From the IMG/VR virus record IMGVR_UViG_3300041409_000037, positions 1 through 42,417 of that record: a stretch of DNA of 42,417 nucleotides. One strand, given 5' to 3'. The notes beneath the pieces are model-generated. The model was not told the origin of the DNA and did no database searches. It was given only the letters and a program-made list of their open reading frames with translations. Shown in pieces: positions 1 through 7,716 of the stretch. Made by a program: the position numbers and the translations under genes. Source of the DNA: a virus. How positions within the stretch are numbered: position 1 is the stretch's first letter; each line of letters starts with the position of its first letter.

Positions 1-91
1 CTTGGGTGAACATGGAGCCATCCGGCCTGATGACCAGGCTGCCCGGGGAGAAGGCCTCGCGGTCGGCGTAGGCAAGGCTGCGGTGATCCAC
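1..91 (-). CDS. partial small protein, 5' end of a third tandem cassette
   Basis: An open frame of 30 codons starts at GTG (91-89) and runs off the left edge. The start is supported by the junction: the upstream gene ends with a TGG-TAA preceded by a GGAGG, followed by two bases and then the start codon. This is the same geometry as the junction between the next two genes (TAA, two bases, ATG at 549). The fragment reads VDHRSLAYADREAFSPG and continues with a hydrophilic stretch. No family is recognised and the function is unknown. Confidence 0.5.
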   Translation of the reverse strand, partial: MDHRSLAYADREAFSPGSLVIRPDGSMFTQ

Positions 92-93
92 AG

Positions 94-549
94 TTACCAG
101 GCCTCCAAGACGGTCATGTGCTCGGTGCCCGGGAAGCATCCGTGTTCGAACGGGTACCGACTCAAGCCAGGCTGGTCCGCACGGGATGACCAACTGTACG
201 TTACCCCGTCCTCCGAGACGTGGAGGTAAGGAAGCGTGCCATCGTAGTGGTCAGCCTCCCTGGCCACCTTGATGCCCTTAGGCCAGGCGTGCTGGTCCGT
301 GGGCAGGGGGATGCCCAACAGCGCGTAGGTGTTGGCCGAGAAGCTCACAGCGACGTCATCCGCGTTAACCGGCTTCCCGGTGAGCTGCGAGGAGCCAATG
401 ACGAACTTCTGCCGGAACCCGTATCGGTCCTCTTCCTCCTCACCTTCCGCGTGGTCACGGGCCGCGTTGACAGCGTTGGTGAACGTTGCCAGTTCTTCGG
501 GCGTGCCCTCGTGAGTGACTCGGCCGTCGGTGTCGATGATGGTGCGCAT
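94..549 (-). CDS. hypothetical early protein, paralog of the next gene
   Basis: 151 aa with an acidic middle (residues about 35-42 are nearly all Glu or Asp). The C-terminal half carries the pattern 'W-P-K-G-I-K-V ... PYLHVS-DG' and ends in MTVLEAW. The neighbour at 552-938 has 'W-P-R-G-V-K-R ... ILHVSRDG' and ends in VTVLEVW, so the two are paralogs. A GGAGG inside the last codons of the upstream gene serves this ATG. I know no function. Their place at the far end of the early operon fits dispensable, duplicating accessory genes. Confidence 0.85.
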   Translation of the reverse strand: MRTIIDTDGRVTHEGTPEELATFTNAVNAARDHAEGEEEEDRYGFRQKFVIGSSQLTGKPVNADDVAVSFSANTYALLGIPLPTDQHAWPKGIKVAREADHYDGTLPYLHVSEDGVTYSWSSRADQPGLSRYPFEHGCFPGTEHMTVLEAW

Positions 550-551
550 GG

Positions 552-938
552 TTACCAGACCTCCAGAACCGTGACCGGGGAGTTGACCGTGAAGCTGGAC
601 GGGAACCTATCCCAGTCCGAAGACTGAGTAGGAGCGGACGAGCCTAAGGTGCGCCAGGCAGCGTGGCTACCGTCCCGGGACACGTGGAGAATGGGCCACC
701 ACACGGAGTTGTCCGTGGCCCGCTTCACGCCACGAGGCCAGTCGGGGCTGCCGATGGTCAGCACCTGGCCAACCTTGGCCACCCCGTCATCCTTGGCGTC
801 CGGCTCCTCCATCACCTCCTCAGCGGGAAGCTCGGCAGCGGGCCAGGCTGCCTGGAGGACAGCCAAGACCTCTTCGGGACTGGCACCCGTGAACTCGATG
901 CTTGATCCGAACGGTCCCTTGCTGATCTTGAGATCCAT
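552..938 (-). CDS. hypothetical early protein, paralog of 94-549
   Basis: 128 aa starting at MDLKISKGPFG. An in-frame extension upstream to 1040 exists but reads through the 3' end of the preceding gene; the ATG at 938 has a good GAGAGGA site. The N-terminal half contains 'TGASPEEVLAVLQAAWP', which looks helical. The C-terminal half shares with its neighbour the W-P-(K/R)-G-(I/V)-K segment, a (Y/I)-L-H-V-S segment and the last six residues. Function unknown. Confidence 0.85.
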   Translation of the reverse strand: MDLKISKGPFGSSIEFTGASPEEVLAVLQAAWPAAELPAEEVMEEPDAKDDGVAKVGQVLTIGSPDWPRGVKRATDNSVWWPILHVSRDGSHAAWRTLGSSAPTQSSDWDRFPSSFTVNSPVTVLEVW

Positions 939-958
939 TACATGATCCTCTCGGCTAG

Positions 959-1450
959 CTAGCTGATGATCTGGAGTTGGCGGCGAACGGCGGCCATGTG
1001 TCGTGCGAACCTTACCACACTCTCCTGTTGCACGATCCACGGCAAGTCAGACAGCAGGGTGGCCACGAGGATGGTCACAGTCCAAGTGCGGGGCATGGGC
1101 AGGTCGGCCGAGAATGAGGTCATGGGGAACTGGGCATCCAGTACGGCGTACACCCAGCAGCGAAGGACCCGTTCCGGCGACAGTTCGTCGTGCTTCGTCA
1201 GTTGCTTGGTGCGCCGGTCCAGGACTGCCAGGGTGCGAGTGTCGCAGGGAGCCTTGCTGCCTACCCACCGCTCCGTGTCCCTGTCTACGGTGCTGCGAAG
1301 GTGGTGAGCTGACGAGACATGGCGGAAGAGACGCTCGATGTCCAGGAGGACCGTACGCAACGACACGTTGTGCTCGGAGCACAGGAGGCCATGAGTCTGC
1401 TCACGCGGTTGATCTAGGACGTGAGAGCACAAGACGCAGTGATCAGACAC
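959..1450 (-). CDS. hypothetical protein with N-terminal Cys/His cluster
   Basis: 163 aa from the GTG at 1450; a TTG at 1468 is possible but lies further inside the upstream gene. The GTG overlaps the upstream stop by eight bases, a common junction in this operon. Near the N-terminus it has 'DHCVLCSHVL' and, about 14 residues on, 'LLCSEH', a C-x2-C ... C-x2-H arrangement that could bind zinc. The rest is mostly helical with many Arg and Leu. No family recognised; a DNA- or RNA-binding role is only a guess. Confidence 0.75.
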   Translation of the reverse strand: MSDHCVLCSHVLDQPREQTHGLLCSEHNVSLRTVLLDIERLFRHVSSAHHLRSTVDRDTERWVGSKAPCDTRTLAVLDRRTKQLTKHDELSPERVLRCWVYAVLDAQFPMTSFSADLPMPRTWTVTILVATLLSDLPWIVQQESVVRFARHMAAVRRQLQIIS

Positions 1451-1649
1451 CCTGCACCCCGGTGCCAACGCGGACGGCGGCCTGAAGGCTGGTGATCAGG
1501 CTTTGGGCCTCCGCAAGGGTGAGGCTGAGGGACTCGGGGAACGTGATCGAACCAGACTCGATCTGCAACTTGATGTTCACGCTACGTTGCATGACCACCC
1601 CGTTTTGGAAGGCCACAGTGGTCACCTCGGTCTTGAAGCGCTTAGACAT
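1443..1649 (-). CDS. hypothetical small protein
   Basis: 68 aa starting MSKRFKTEVTTVAFQNG, with an AAAGAGG site just upstream of the ATG. The middle looks beta-rich ('NIKLQIESGSITFP') and the end is a helix ('TLAEAQSLITSLQAAV'). It is the first gene after the repeat region and lies about 37 bases from the extended -10 promoter at 1686-1696, so it probably leads a short transcription unit with the four genes to its left. Function unknown. Confidence 0.8.
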   Translation of the reverse strand: MSKRFKTEVTTVAFQNGVVMQRSVNIKLQIESGSITFPESLSLTLAEAQSLITSLQAAVRVGTGVQGV

Positions 1650-1685
1650 GCTAACCTCTTTCCCGTCGTTTGATACTTGGCACCG

Positions 1686-1696
1686 AAGCTAGCACA
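1686..1696 (-). promoter_or_regulatory. extended -10 promoter, TGTGCTAGCTT
   Basis: Read on the minus strand the sequence is TGTGCTAGCTT (TG-n-TAGCTT). It matches the TGTGnTAnnnT motif seen at several other gene starts here and lies about 37 bases before the ATG at 1649. No clear -35 hexamer. The repeat arm begins directly upstream at 1697. Confidence 0.5.
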
Positions 1697-1904
1697 GGGT
1701 CTGACCTGCGTGGAACCGGACGCACTGGAACTACTGCAAGATCCACTAGCCCTGACTACCTCACACCGTGAGACCGAGAGCATGGTTACGGAGAGTGCGA
1801 GAATGGGTTGAGTGGCTTCCAGTTTGAGATGTTCCGGTTCCTCCGGTTCCACGCAGGTCAGGCCATGTGCCAACCCGGTGATTCGTCCGGTGCTGACCCG
1901 GTGC
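1697..1904. repeat. complex repeat locus 1, inverted relative to 15436-15645
   Basis: Two arms face each other: 1697-1743 (arm A) and 1809-1904 (arm B, opposite orientation). Each contains the core GACCTGCGTGGAACCGGA. By eye arm A matches 15599-15645 in 44 of 47 bases and arm B matches 15436-15531 in 93 of 96, both in inverted orientation. All differences fall in one six-base block (CGCACT or GGAACC), which is swapped between arms at the two loci. The 65 bases between the arms are not shared. The locus fills the gap between two minus-strand genes and overlaps no convincing CDS. Confidence 0.85.
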
Positions 1905-1907
1905 TGG

Positions 1908-2324
1908 CTACCTCGGCTGGTCACTCTCCGTGAAGAACACCCAAGGTACCCAGGTGCCGCTGAACGCCCGTCGCCCGGTCAGCGACTGTTTGTTGACCCC
2001 GTCGCCCGGGTACGCAGGGTCGGTCGGGCTGTAGCTGAAAGCCACGTTGAATCGGTCAACCCGGTGCATGTACGGGAAGTAGCCCTCGCGGTCCTCAGCG
2101 TCACGCTTCCACACCTTCACGCGAAGTGAGGGCAGGTTACCGTCCGCCGGGGTCCACCTCAGCGGCTCCATCTTGTCCGGAGTCTGAATTTCCGCGATGT
2201 CCACGTCTTCGTCCATCGCGTCCAAGTACCCGCGCAGTTCGCTGACCTGGTCCTGAGTCCACCAGCTTTCCACGCTGCCGTTGTCCAGGCAGTACCTGAC
2301 CTGTTTGGTCACCTTGACAGTCAT
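1908..2324 (-). CDS. hypothetical early protein, distant paralog of 94-938 genes
   Basis: 138 aa starting MTVKVTKQVRYCLDNGS. The ATG overlaps the DNA polymerase stop (ATGA) and has a GAAGAGGG site, so it is probably translationally coupled to the polymerase. The segment 'SLRVKVWKRDAEDREG' followed by 'FPYMHRVDRFNVAFSYS' resembles the W-P-x-G-(I/V)-K ... LHVS segment of the genes at 94-938, suggesting a third, more diverged member of that family. No known domain. Confidence 0.85.
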   Translation of the reverse strand: MTVKVTKQVRYCLDNGSVESWWTQDQVSELRGYLDAMDEDVDIAEIQTPDKMEPLRWTPADGNLPSLRVKVWKRDAEDREGYFPYMHRVDRFNVAFSYSPTDPAYPGDGVNKQSLTGRRAFSGTWVPWVFFTESDQPR

Positions 2325-4429
2325 GCCGCCCTCTTCTCGTCTTGGATTGCTTCGCTCAGCGTACCATACTCCTGGTCTCCCGTGGCGTACTTCCCCCGAC
2401 CTTTCCACGAGATCATCCCTTCACCCCACCGCACGGGGTACAGCTCCACGTCGCAGTCAAGCTGGACACCCCGGAAGTTGACCTTGAAGCAAGACTCCAG
2501 CTCCTCAAGCTGGGTGTCCAACCCTTCAAGAGGCAGGCTGAACAGGTCCTCATCGTGGACCACAAGGCGAAGGTTCTCTTCGTACCCGAGCTTGAACGCC
2601 TCCAACGTGGTGTCCACGATCAGGTCACGGGCCGTCCCCTGACACAGGGAGTTGGTGCCCCGATACTCTCGGTCCTCATCCCCGGGGACGAAGCGACCGG
2701 ATGGCAGCCAGACATCATGAGGACTCGTCATCTTGCGGATGAACCTCTTGGCCTTGGGGTACGCGGCGTAGAAGTCCTTGCGAGTGTCCCCGATCTCATC
2801 CTGACTGATCACCAAGCCGTCCAAGTCGTGCAACTGGGTCTGCAACGTTGCGTTACCGCCTGCGTACAGGCAGCCACCCAGGATGATGCGCTTACACAGC
2901 GACCGGTGACGCTTGGTCCAGTTCGGTCCGAACAGTTTCAGGGCAACCGTGCCGTAGATGTCCTGACCCCGGTTGAACGCCTCAATCAGGTCAGGGTCTT
3001 CGCACATCACGGCGAACACGCGGACCTCAATCTGTGACTGGTCCAACGAGGCCAATACGTGGCCAGGCTCCGGGATGATGATGCCCCGGGTGCCATTCTT
3101 GTTCGAGAAGGTTTGGACGGCCGGGCCTCTTGCGGTCCACCGCCCGGTCTCCGCACCAAGGACGTTGAACTGTGGGTGGATCCGGCCATCCGGGTCAGTC
3201 ATCCGGACCAGGCCGCCAAGGAAGGTGGTCAGGTTCTGCGTGCTGCCCGCCTCCTTGATCAGCTCCAAGGCCCGGTAGACCTCAGCCGAGACACCCTGCG
3301 GCTCCTCGCCCTCTGCCAACGGGGCATGCTTCGCCAGGTAGTCCTTGACGTGTTGACCGCTGAGGCCAGGTGCTCCTGACTTGGTGATGGCGCGGGGGTT
3401 GAACGGGAACCCACGGTCGCGCAGCCAGTCAATCCGCTTCGGACTCGTGGCCTTGATCCCGGTCAGCTCCTCAAACGACGCCTTTGCTGCCAGGTGACGG
3501 GGCCGTGTAGCGTCCAGACGCTCGGCAGCGTAGGTAGGGTCAGTCAACGTGCCGCGAAGCTTCACGCGCACAATGGCTTGCTCCAATGCCACCTCACGGG
3601 CAAGCGGCTTGTAGACTCCTCGCGCCTTTACAGCTTCCACGAGAATGGGCCACAGGCGGCGGGCTGCGATGGCGTCCAGACCTGCGTACGTCTGGTACCT
3701 CAAGTCGTCCCGGTCGATGTCCCGCCACCCTGACCACCCAGACTTGTAGCCACCCGAGGTGGTGAACCGGTCCTCCTCGCGGCGCGGGTACTTGGCGTAG
3801 TGTGCCTGGACGTCCCTTTGCCATTGCAACAGGCGGGTGGTTGACCATTCATAGAGACGCTCGGCGAACTCGTCCGAGGACTCCCCTTTACGGGCTGCCC
3901 GTGGCTTGACCGGCTTCCTGGGAGCGGGGACCTGAAGCGTTTGCCAATGCGAATCCTGGTCTTCTTCGGCCGCTCGGAGTTCGGGCATGTCGTAACGCGC
4001 GGCCCACTCCTTCAGTTTGTGGGACTCCAGGTTGCCGGGTCGGAGGAGGTTGGCCAGCGTCATCCCGCTGTAATATTGGCGGGTGATGTCATGGCCCAAC
4101 ACGGTGAAGGCGGCTTCAGGGTCAAAGCTTCCCCACGTGGTGAACTGGTGCCACGGGTTCGAGAAGACTTCGTCAAGCACCTGGCGATGAGACTTCAGGT
4201 TGGGGTCCAGGTTCCAGGCCATCTCCAAGTCAGCCAACTGGACCAACCGGAGCCACTTAGACCTGAGGGGCCCGTAGTGGTTCATCATGTCTTCGTGGTC
4301 AAAGGCCAGGCCTTCCTTATCGAGACCCATCAACCTCGTACGAGCAGCCCACAGCCGGAACGCCCCGACGTCCAGCGTCCTAGTCTCGTGAATGGTGACG
4401 GGCTGCCCGCCAAGCTGAGCAGTGATCAT
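2321..4429 (-). CDS. family A DNA polymerase with 3'-5' exonuclease domain
   Basis: 702 aa from MITAQLGG; the ATG overlaps the upstream stop and has a purine-rich GAGAGGGGCAAGG site. Replicative polymerase of the Pol I type. The N-terminal part carries exonuclease-like motifs: D-x-E in 'MGLDKEGLAFD', FD in 'WGSFDPEAAF' and Y-x2-x-D in 'YAGLDAIAARRL'. The C-terminal part has motif A 'SLDQSQIEVRVFA' (about residues 461-473, D463), a motif B with R and K in 'RSLCKRIILGGCLYAGG' (about 508-525) and motif C 'VHDED' (about 624-628). No 5'-3' exonuclease domain is present. Known family biochemistry implies template-directed synthesis with proofreading. Confidence 0.96.
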   Translation of the reverse strand: MITAQLGGQPVTIHETRTLDVGAFRLWAARTRLMGLDKEGLAFDHEDMMNHYGPLRSKWLRLVQLADLEMAWNLDPNLKSHRQVLDEVFSNPWHQFTTWGSFDPEAAFTVLGHDITRQYYSGMTLANLLRPGNLESHKLKEWAARYDMPELRAAEEDQDSHWQTLQVPAPRKPVKPRAARKGESSDEFAERLYEWSTTRLLQWQRDVQAHYAKYPRREEDRFTTSGGYKSGWSGWRDIDRDDLRYQTYAGLDAIAARRLWPILVEAVKARGVYKPLAREVALEQAIVRVKLRGTLTDPTYAAERLDATRPRHLAAKASFEELTGIKATSPKRIDWLRDRGFPFNPRAITKSGAPGLSGQHVKDYLAKHAPLAEGEEPQGVSAEVYRALELIKEAGSTQNLTTFLGGLVRMTDPDGRIHPQFNVLGAETGRWTARGPAVQTFSNKNGTRGIIIPEPGHVLASLDQSQIEVRVFAVMCEDPDLIEAFNRGQDIYGTVALKLFGPNWTKRHRSLCKRIILGGCLYAGGNATLQTQLHDLDGLVISQDEIGDTRKDFYAAYPKAKRFIRKMTSPHDVWLPSGRFVPGDEDREYRGTNSLCQGTARDLIVDTTLEAFKLGYEENLRLVVHDEDLFSLPLEGLDTQLEELESCFKVNFRGVQLDCDVELYPVRWGEGMISWKGRGKYATGDQEYGTLSEAIQDEKRAA

Positions 4430-5379
4430 CCTTGCCCCTCTCGCATGTCGATAGCGATCGCAAGACCCGTGCCCTTGTGATACAGGGTGAACGGGTACGG
4501 CGGCCACCCAGTGTCCTGGTACAAGACTACTTGACCGCAGTTCAGCTGGATGTAGCGGCCCGTCACGGGATGGTCATGAACGATGTCTGCCACGATACTC
4601 GGACGGTTCCGGATGGCCAAGGCTACCTGTTGCATCTGTGTCCGGATCTCCTCAGGCGTCGTTGTCCGGATAACGCCACCTGATACCAAGGTGGCCGAGA
4701 CCCGGCCCGGCGACTTCTCGATCTGCCAGCGAGGTGGGGCCAGCCAGTCCGATGCGTGCGAGTCACGCAAGACCTGAGCTGCCGTAAGCGGGAATTGCCG
4801 GGCGAACTCGGGGTCAAAGATCCCAGCGACCGTGATGGCGGACTGGTCGTGTGTCAACGTGAACCGGATCTCTCCCCACTTGGCGTCAAACCACGTGCGA
4901 ACTCGGAGCACTTCGCCAGAGTTCAGCCTGACTTGGCCACCCTTGATCAACGTAGTGGGGCTGACCGCGCCGCGAACCAGGGCGTTCCGCATACGCAGCA
5001 TGTCCGCATGCACGTCCGTCACTCCAGTGTCTTGAGTGAGGACGTCCTCAGCGAAGTTACGGAGCGCGTCTTCACGGGAGACAGGCTCCGGGGGTGCTGG
5101 CGGCTGGTACCCGAGGAAATCGAGCATCTGGGGAGCCAGCACCTTCTCAGCTTCGGTCCCGTTCGCGGAGAGGTCAAGCCACCACGCGATGTCGCGCTGC
5201 TGGTCCGCGTACAGCTTCAGCTCCTGGATTCGGGCAGCATGCTGGCGGTCAACCTTGGTAGGTCGGAAGTTGGTCTTCACGTACAGGACGCCTGCGACCA
5301 GACCGGCGGCCATCGCGCTGAGCACAGGCCCCATCGACGCAAACCAGTAGCCAAGATCGTACAACACGTCGTTCAGCAT
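4426..5379 (-). CDS. membrane-anchored protein of unknown function
   Basis: 317 aa from MLNDVLYDLGYW, with a strong AAGGAGAGGG site; an upstream in-frame start at 5406 is less likely. Residues about 12-35 form one hydrophobic segment ('SAMAAGLVAGVLYV'), followed by a basic stretch, so the long C-terminal part is probably cytoplasmic. A Pro-rich linker (QPPAPPEPVS) near residue 95 separates a helical part from a beta-rich C-terminal domain. It sits directly upstream of the DNA polymerase with a 4-base overlap, so a role at membrane-associated replication is conceivable but not shown. Confidence 0.85.
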   Translation of the reverse strand: MLNDVLYDLGYWFASMGPVLSAMAAGLVAGVLYVKTNFRPTKVDRQHAARIQELKLYADQQRDIAWWLDLSANGTEAEKVLAPQMLDFLGYQPPAPPEPVSREDALRNFAEDVLTQDTGVTDVHADMLRMRNALVRGAVSPTTLIKGGQVRLNSGEVLRVRTWFDAKWGEIRFTLTHDQSAITVAGIFDPEFARQFPLTAAQVLRDSHASDWLAPPRWQIEKSPGRVSATLVSGGVIRTTTPEEIRTQMQQVALAIRNRPSIVADIVHDHPVTGRYIQLNCGQVVLYQDTGWPPYPFTLYHKGTGLAIAIDMREGQG

Positions 5380-5409
5380 GATGGCCCTCTCCTTGGCCGG
5401 TAACAACAG

Positions 5410-5445
5410 AATGCCCCGCTACCATAGCACAGGTAGCGGGGCATT
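5410..5445 (-). terminator. 14-bp hairpin terminator with promoter in the loop
   Basis: 5410-5423 pairs perfectly with 5432-5445 around an 8-base loop. Read on the minus strand the stem is followed by TCTGTTGTTA, a weak T-rich tail. Its loop and flanking stem hold TGTGCTATGGT, an extended -10. The stem shares its AATGCCCCGCTACC core with the terminator at 19018-19056. Confidence 0.75.
5421..5431 (-). promoter_or_regulatory. extended -10 promoter inside terminator loop
   Basis: The minus strand reads TGTGCTATGGT, matching the recurring TGTGnTAnnnT motif, 42 bases before the ATG at 5379. It should restart transcription for the membrane protein and DNA polymerase genes after the terminator that contains it. 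Confidence 0.55.
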
Positions 5446-5449
5446 GGGG

Positions 5450-5647
5450 TCAGGCGGACTTGATGAGGATGACCAGGAAGCCGACCACGAGGAGGAGGGA
5501 CACCAGGGCCATCGGGATCCAGACTGGCGCGAGCACCCACCACCAAGACCACGCGATGACCCCGGTCAGCTTTAGCGCGATGAACAGGAGTGCCAGCAAC
5601 GAGCCGAACCCGATGCCGGACCCCGCTGCGGTTGACGTGTCACTCAT
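5450..5647 (-). CDS. small two-helix membrane protein
   Basis: 65 aa, almost entirely hydrophobic: 'GIGFGSLLALLFIALKLTGV' then 'WSWWWVLAPVWIPMALVSLL' and a final hydrophobic run. Small proteins with this 'FIALKLTGVIxWSWWWVLAP' pattern are widespread in actinobacteriophages and have no known function. The start codon directly follows the stop of the upstream 42-aa gene. It is the last gene before the terminator at 5410-5445. Confidence 0.9.
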   Translation of the reverse strand: MSDTSTAAGSGIGFGSLLALLFIALKLTGVIAWSWWWVLAPVWIPMALVSLLLVVGFLVILIKSA

Positions 5648-5776
5648 TTACTTCCCCTTCCGGGCAGCGCGGGCCATCTTGGCCCAACGGCGGTCGGCGT
5701 TCCGGATCCGGTCTTCGTTCCCCAAGGTCTCCAGGGTGATCGGGATACCTCGGGACTTCACAACGGGTGCACTCAT
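5648..5776 (-). CDS. 42-aa basic protein
   Basis: The ATG at 5776 overlaps the HNH gene stop (ATGA) and the TAA directly abuts the ATG of the membrane protein at 5647. The product begins MSAPVVKSRGIPITLETLG and ends in a strongly basic helix (RRWAKMARAARKGK). Its position filling the gap exactly, with coupled junctions on both sides, supports it being real. A nucleic-acid contact by the basic tail is only a guess. Confidence 0.75.
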   Translation of the reverse strand: MSAPVVKSRGIPITLETLGNEDRIRNADRRWAKMARAARKGK

Positions 5777-6297
5777 GATCGGGTGGCCTTTCGTTCCGGG
5801 GCTTTGCTGCCCTTCCTCAAGTTACATACATCGTGCGCCGGACGCAAGTTGGCAACGATGTTCAATCCCTGGCCACCTGGCTTGCTGAGCGGGATGACGT
5901 GATCCCAGTGCAGGTGGCCAGGCAGGATATAGAGGTGACACAGGTGACACTTGCCACCCCAGTACTCCCACTTCAACGCGAGGAGTTGCCAGGTGACCGG
6001 AGCGCCAGCCACGGACAACTGGCGTTCCAACGTCCTGCGTCGGTTGCTGCGGATAGCTTTGCCAACAGCCGCGCGCTCGGGGCTGCCATGCTCCCACTGC
6101 CGAGTCCTCTGGCCATGACACTGACTACAGCTCGCATCGTTGCCGAACTGCGACAGGGTCTTGAAGACTCGGCAGCGGCCACATAGCCGGATCCCCAAGG
6201 TCCGGACGGTCCGGTTGACCGCTTGCACATGGCGGGTTGACCAGTGAGTCCGGTCAACCACCTCGTGTCTTCGGACAGACCGATTGATCAGGATCAC
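5773..6297 (-). CDS. HNH endonuclease with zinc-finger N-terminal part
   Basis: 174 aa; the GTG at 6297 overlaps the resolvase stop (GTGA). Around residues 39-60 there is a C-x2-C ... C-x2-C cluster ('CGRCRVFKTLSQFG' then 'CSQC'). The C-terminal half has the HNH fold pattern: 'CHLC', then 'HWDHVIPLSKPGG' and 'NLRPAHDVCN', in which His-x-Asp-His and the later Asn/His give the metal site. Such proteins nick or cut DNA. It could be a phage-operon nuclease or a mobile homing-type gene; the coupled start argues for a resident gene. Confidence 0.9.
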   Translation of the reverse strand: MILINRSVRRHEVVDRTHWSTRHVQAVNRTVRTLGIRLCGRCRVFKTLSQFGNDASCSQCHGQRTRQWEHGSPERAAVGKAIRSNRRRTLERQLSVAGAPVTWQLLALKWEYWGGKCHLCHLYILPGHLHWDHVIPLSKPGGQGLNIVANLRPAHDVCNLRKGSKAPERKATRS

Positions 6298-6797
6298 ACG
6301 ATCGCTCCGTGGACACCCGCTGCCCAGATGGCCCGCTCCCGAGTACTGGCGATGTGCTCAGGCAGCCCGCATTCAGGGTCAAGGTCCAGTGCGATCACGC
6401 GGCACACGACCAAGTTCTCAGGTCCCCAAATCTTCGCCACCCGCCCGACCACAGCCGTCCGGTCATCCGTGAATACGAGCCCGGTCATGCTGTCTTGGAT
6501 AGGCTTCAGCAGGTTGTCCTCATCGGGCGGTTTCATGTGCCAGGTCTCGTTGCTGCGGACCTTCGGGCGGTTGGCCTCATCGAACTGGACCAGGGCGCGG
6601 ACTGCCACAGGACCGTCATACGGTGACCAGAACTCTGGCAACGCAGCCTCGCAGGCCATGCGCAACGTCCGCTTGTAGGCCTGGTACTCGTCACCGTTCT
6701 TGTAGTACTGCTGGCCACCCCGACCACTGGCCAACGCGGGTCGCGGAAGGGGCTTGTGGTCCAGCAACGCTGTGAAGGTGACCAGGACGCGGCTCAC
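6294..6797 (-). CDS. RusA-like Holliday junction resolvase
   Basis: 167 aa with the RusA signature 'KPPDEDNLLKPIQDSM' followed by 'FTDDRTAV'. Asp92, Asp94, Lys98 and Asp111/112 correspond to the metal-binding acidic residues and lysine of the family. The role would be cutting four-way junctions and branched replication intermediates before packaging. The GTG at 6797 overlaps the upstream stop by four bases. It lies among replication genes, as is common for phage RusA. Confidence 0.9.
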   Translation of the reverse strand: MSRVLVTFTALLDHKPLPRPALASGRGGQQYYKNGDEYQAYKRTLRMACEAALPEFWSPYDGPVAVRALVQFDEANRPKVRSNETWHMKPPDEDNLLKPIQDSMTGLVFTDDRTAVVGRVAKIWGPENLVVCRVIALDLDPECGLPEHIASTRERAIWAAGVHGAIV

Positions 6798-6985
6798 CGA
6801 CTACCGACCAACAGGCCGTAGAGGTACGCGGACGCCGTGGCGAACCACAGGACACCAGCCACCATGCCAACCACCGCACTTCCGACCCAGATGGCCGAGA
6901 CAGTGGCCGCGCTGGCAGCCCCGGCGCACCGGTCTTCCCACTTCTGGGCTGTCAACTCACCCAGGTTGCCTGAGGGTCTACTCAT
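6794..6985 (-). CDS. small single-pass membrane protein
   Basis: 63 aa. A hydrophilic N-terminus (MSRPSGNLGELTAQKWED) is followed by a long hydrophobic region from about residue 20 to 60 (SAIWVGSAVVGMVAGVLWFA, then ASAYLYGLL), enough for one or two helices. Four-base overlaps with both neighbours. Function unknown. Confidence 0.8.
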   Translation of the reverse strand: MSRPSGNLGELTAQKWEDRCAGAASAATVSAIWVGSAVVGMVAGVLWFATASAYLYGLLVGSR

Positions 6986-7278
6986 GACGGGTTACCCTTC
7001 TGTCGCGCCGCGCGGGCACCGAGCATCCGGTTGCGCATGGCCGCATCCTTCAACGTGTACCAGATGTTATCCAGAGCCTGGAGACCGGCCGCCCGGCGAA
7101 TCGAAACGGGCATGCAGACACCCGCGTCCTGCGAGTCCTCGTTGCGCGGCCTGACCTTGATGCCACGGTGAATGCCAAAGGCCTCTGCGCTGGCGAACCG
7201 GTGACGACACACGGAGCACCATGCACCATTCGGACTGTCGACCACGCATTCACGTGGCCAGACGTACTGGTCAGTCAT
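6982..7278 (-). CDS. FDXHR-like putative zinc-binding protein
   Basis: 98 aa from MTDQYVWPRECVV; the ATG has a GAGGAG site and overlaps the upstream stop by eight bases. It carries 'WCSVCRHRFASAEAFGIHR' and later 'AGVCMP', matching the C-x2-C ... F-x2-H-R ... C layout of small actinobacterial and phage proteins named for an FDXHR motif. Probably one zinc site. The C-terminal half is basic and helical. Target unknown. Confidence 0.75.
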   Translation of the reverse strand: MTDQYVWPRECVVDSPNGAWCSVCRHRFASAEAFGIHRGIKVRPRNEDSQDAGVCMPVSIRRAAGLQALDNIWYTLKDAAMRNRMLGARAARQKGNPS

Positions 7279-7501
7279 GCGGACCACTCCTCATCTCATC
7301 GTTGCTCGGAGCCTGAAGACCGAGGATCCGGTGAATGGCTTCCCAGTGTTCGGTACAGGCCTTGTGCATCGAGCCGTCACGGAGGACGACAGGGCCGCGC
7401 TGGTCGATGTCCGCATACTCGCAGCCAAAGAACATGCAGTAGACGTTCGACAGGGCATGCCACTCATCCAGCCGCCACGGGTCAGGGTTGACGCGCGTCA
7501 T
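7271..7501 (-). CDS. hypothetical small protein with Cys/His residues
   Basis: 76 aa. The segment 'YCMFFGCEYADIDQRGPVVL' followed by 'MHKACTEHWEAIHRILG' has Cys and His spaced as in small zinc-knuckle proteins of actinobacteriophages. The ATG overlaps the previous stop (ATGA). Function unknown. Confidence 0.75.
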   Translation of the reverse strand: MTRVNPDPWRLDEWHALSNVYCMFFGCEYADIDQRGPVVLRDGSMHKACTEHWEAIHRILGLQAPSNDEMRSGPHD

Positions 7502-7716
7502 GCTGTGAACACTTCCCAGGTGTTCTGTCCGGTGGCGAACGGGTTGACGAACCGGGCGTAGGTGTCCAGCTTCACCGCGACAGTCTTGCCCGTGACCGGA
7601 TCCTCTTGCACGGCGTCAACGTAACCGACGCGAGGAGCCGGGCTACCGGCCGGGGTGAACCTGACCAACATGCCCTTCTTGATATCTCCGCCGTCGATCG
7701 GGACCCAGCCGCTCAT
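7498..7716 (-). CDS. hypothetical small beta-rich protein
   Basis: 72 aa. 'DIKKGMLVRFTPAG' then 'RVGYVDAVQEDP' and 'VAVKLDTYARFV' give an SH3-like run of strands, similar in style to the genes at 12558 and 12938. ATGA overlaps at both ends. No domain can be named. Confidence 0.75.
   Translation of the reverse strand: MSGWVPIDGGDIKKGMLVRFTPAGSPAPRVGYVDAVQEDPVTGKTVAVKLDTYARFVNPFATGQNTWEVFTA

Noticed and set aside
1622-1924. Minus-strand 100-aa frame over repeat locus 1
   Set aside because: Overlaps the start of the supported gene at 1649 and is made of repeat sequence; the related reading at locus 2 is on a different gene context. Kept only as a note that the repeats may descend from coding DNA.
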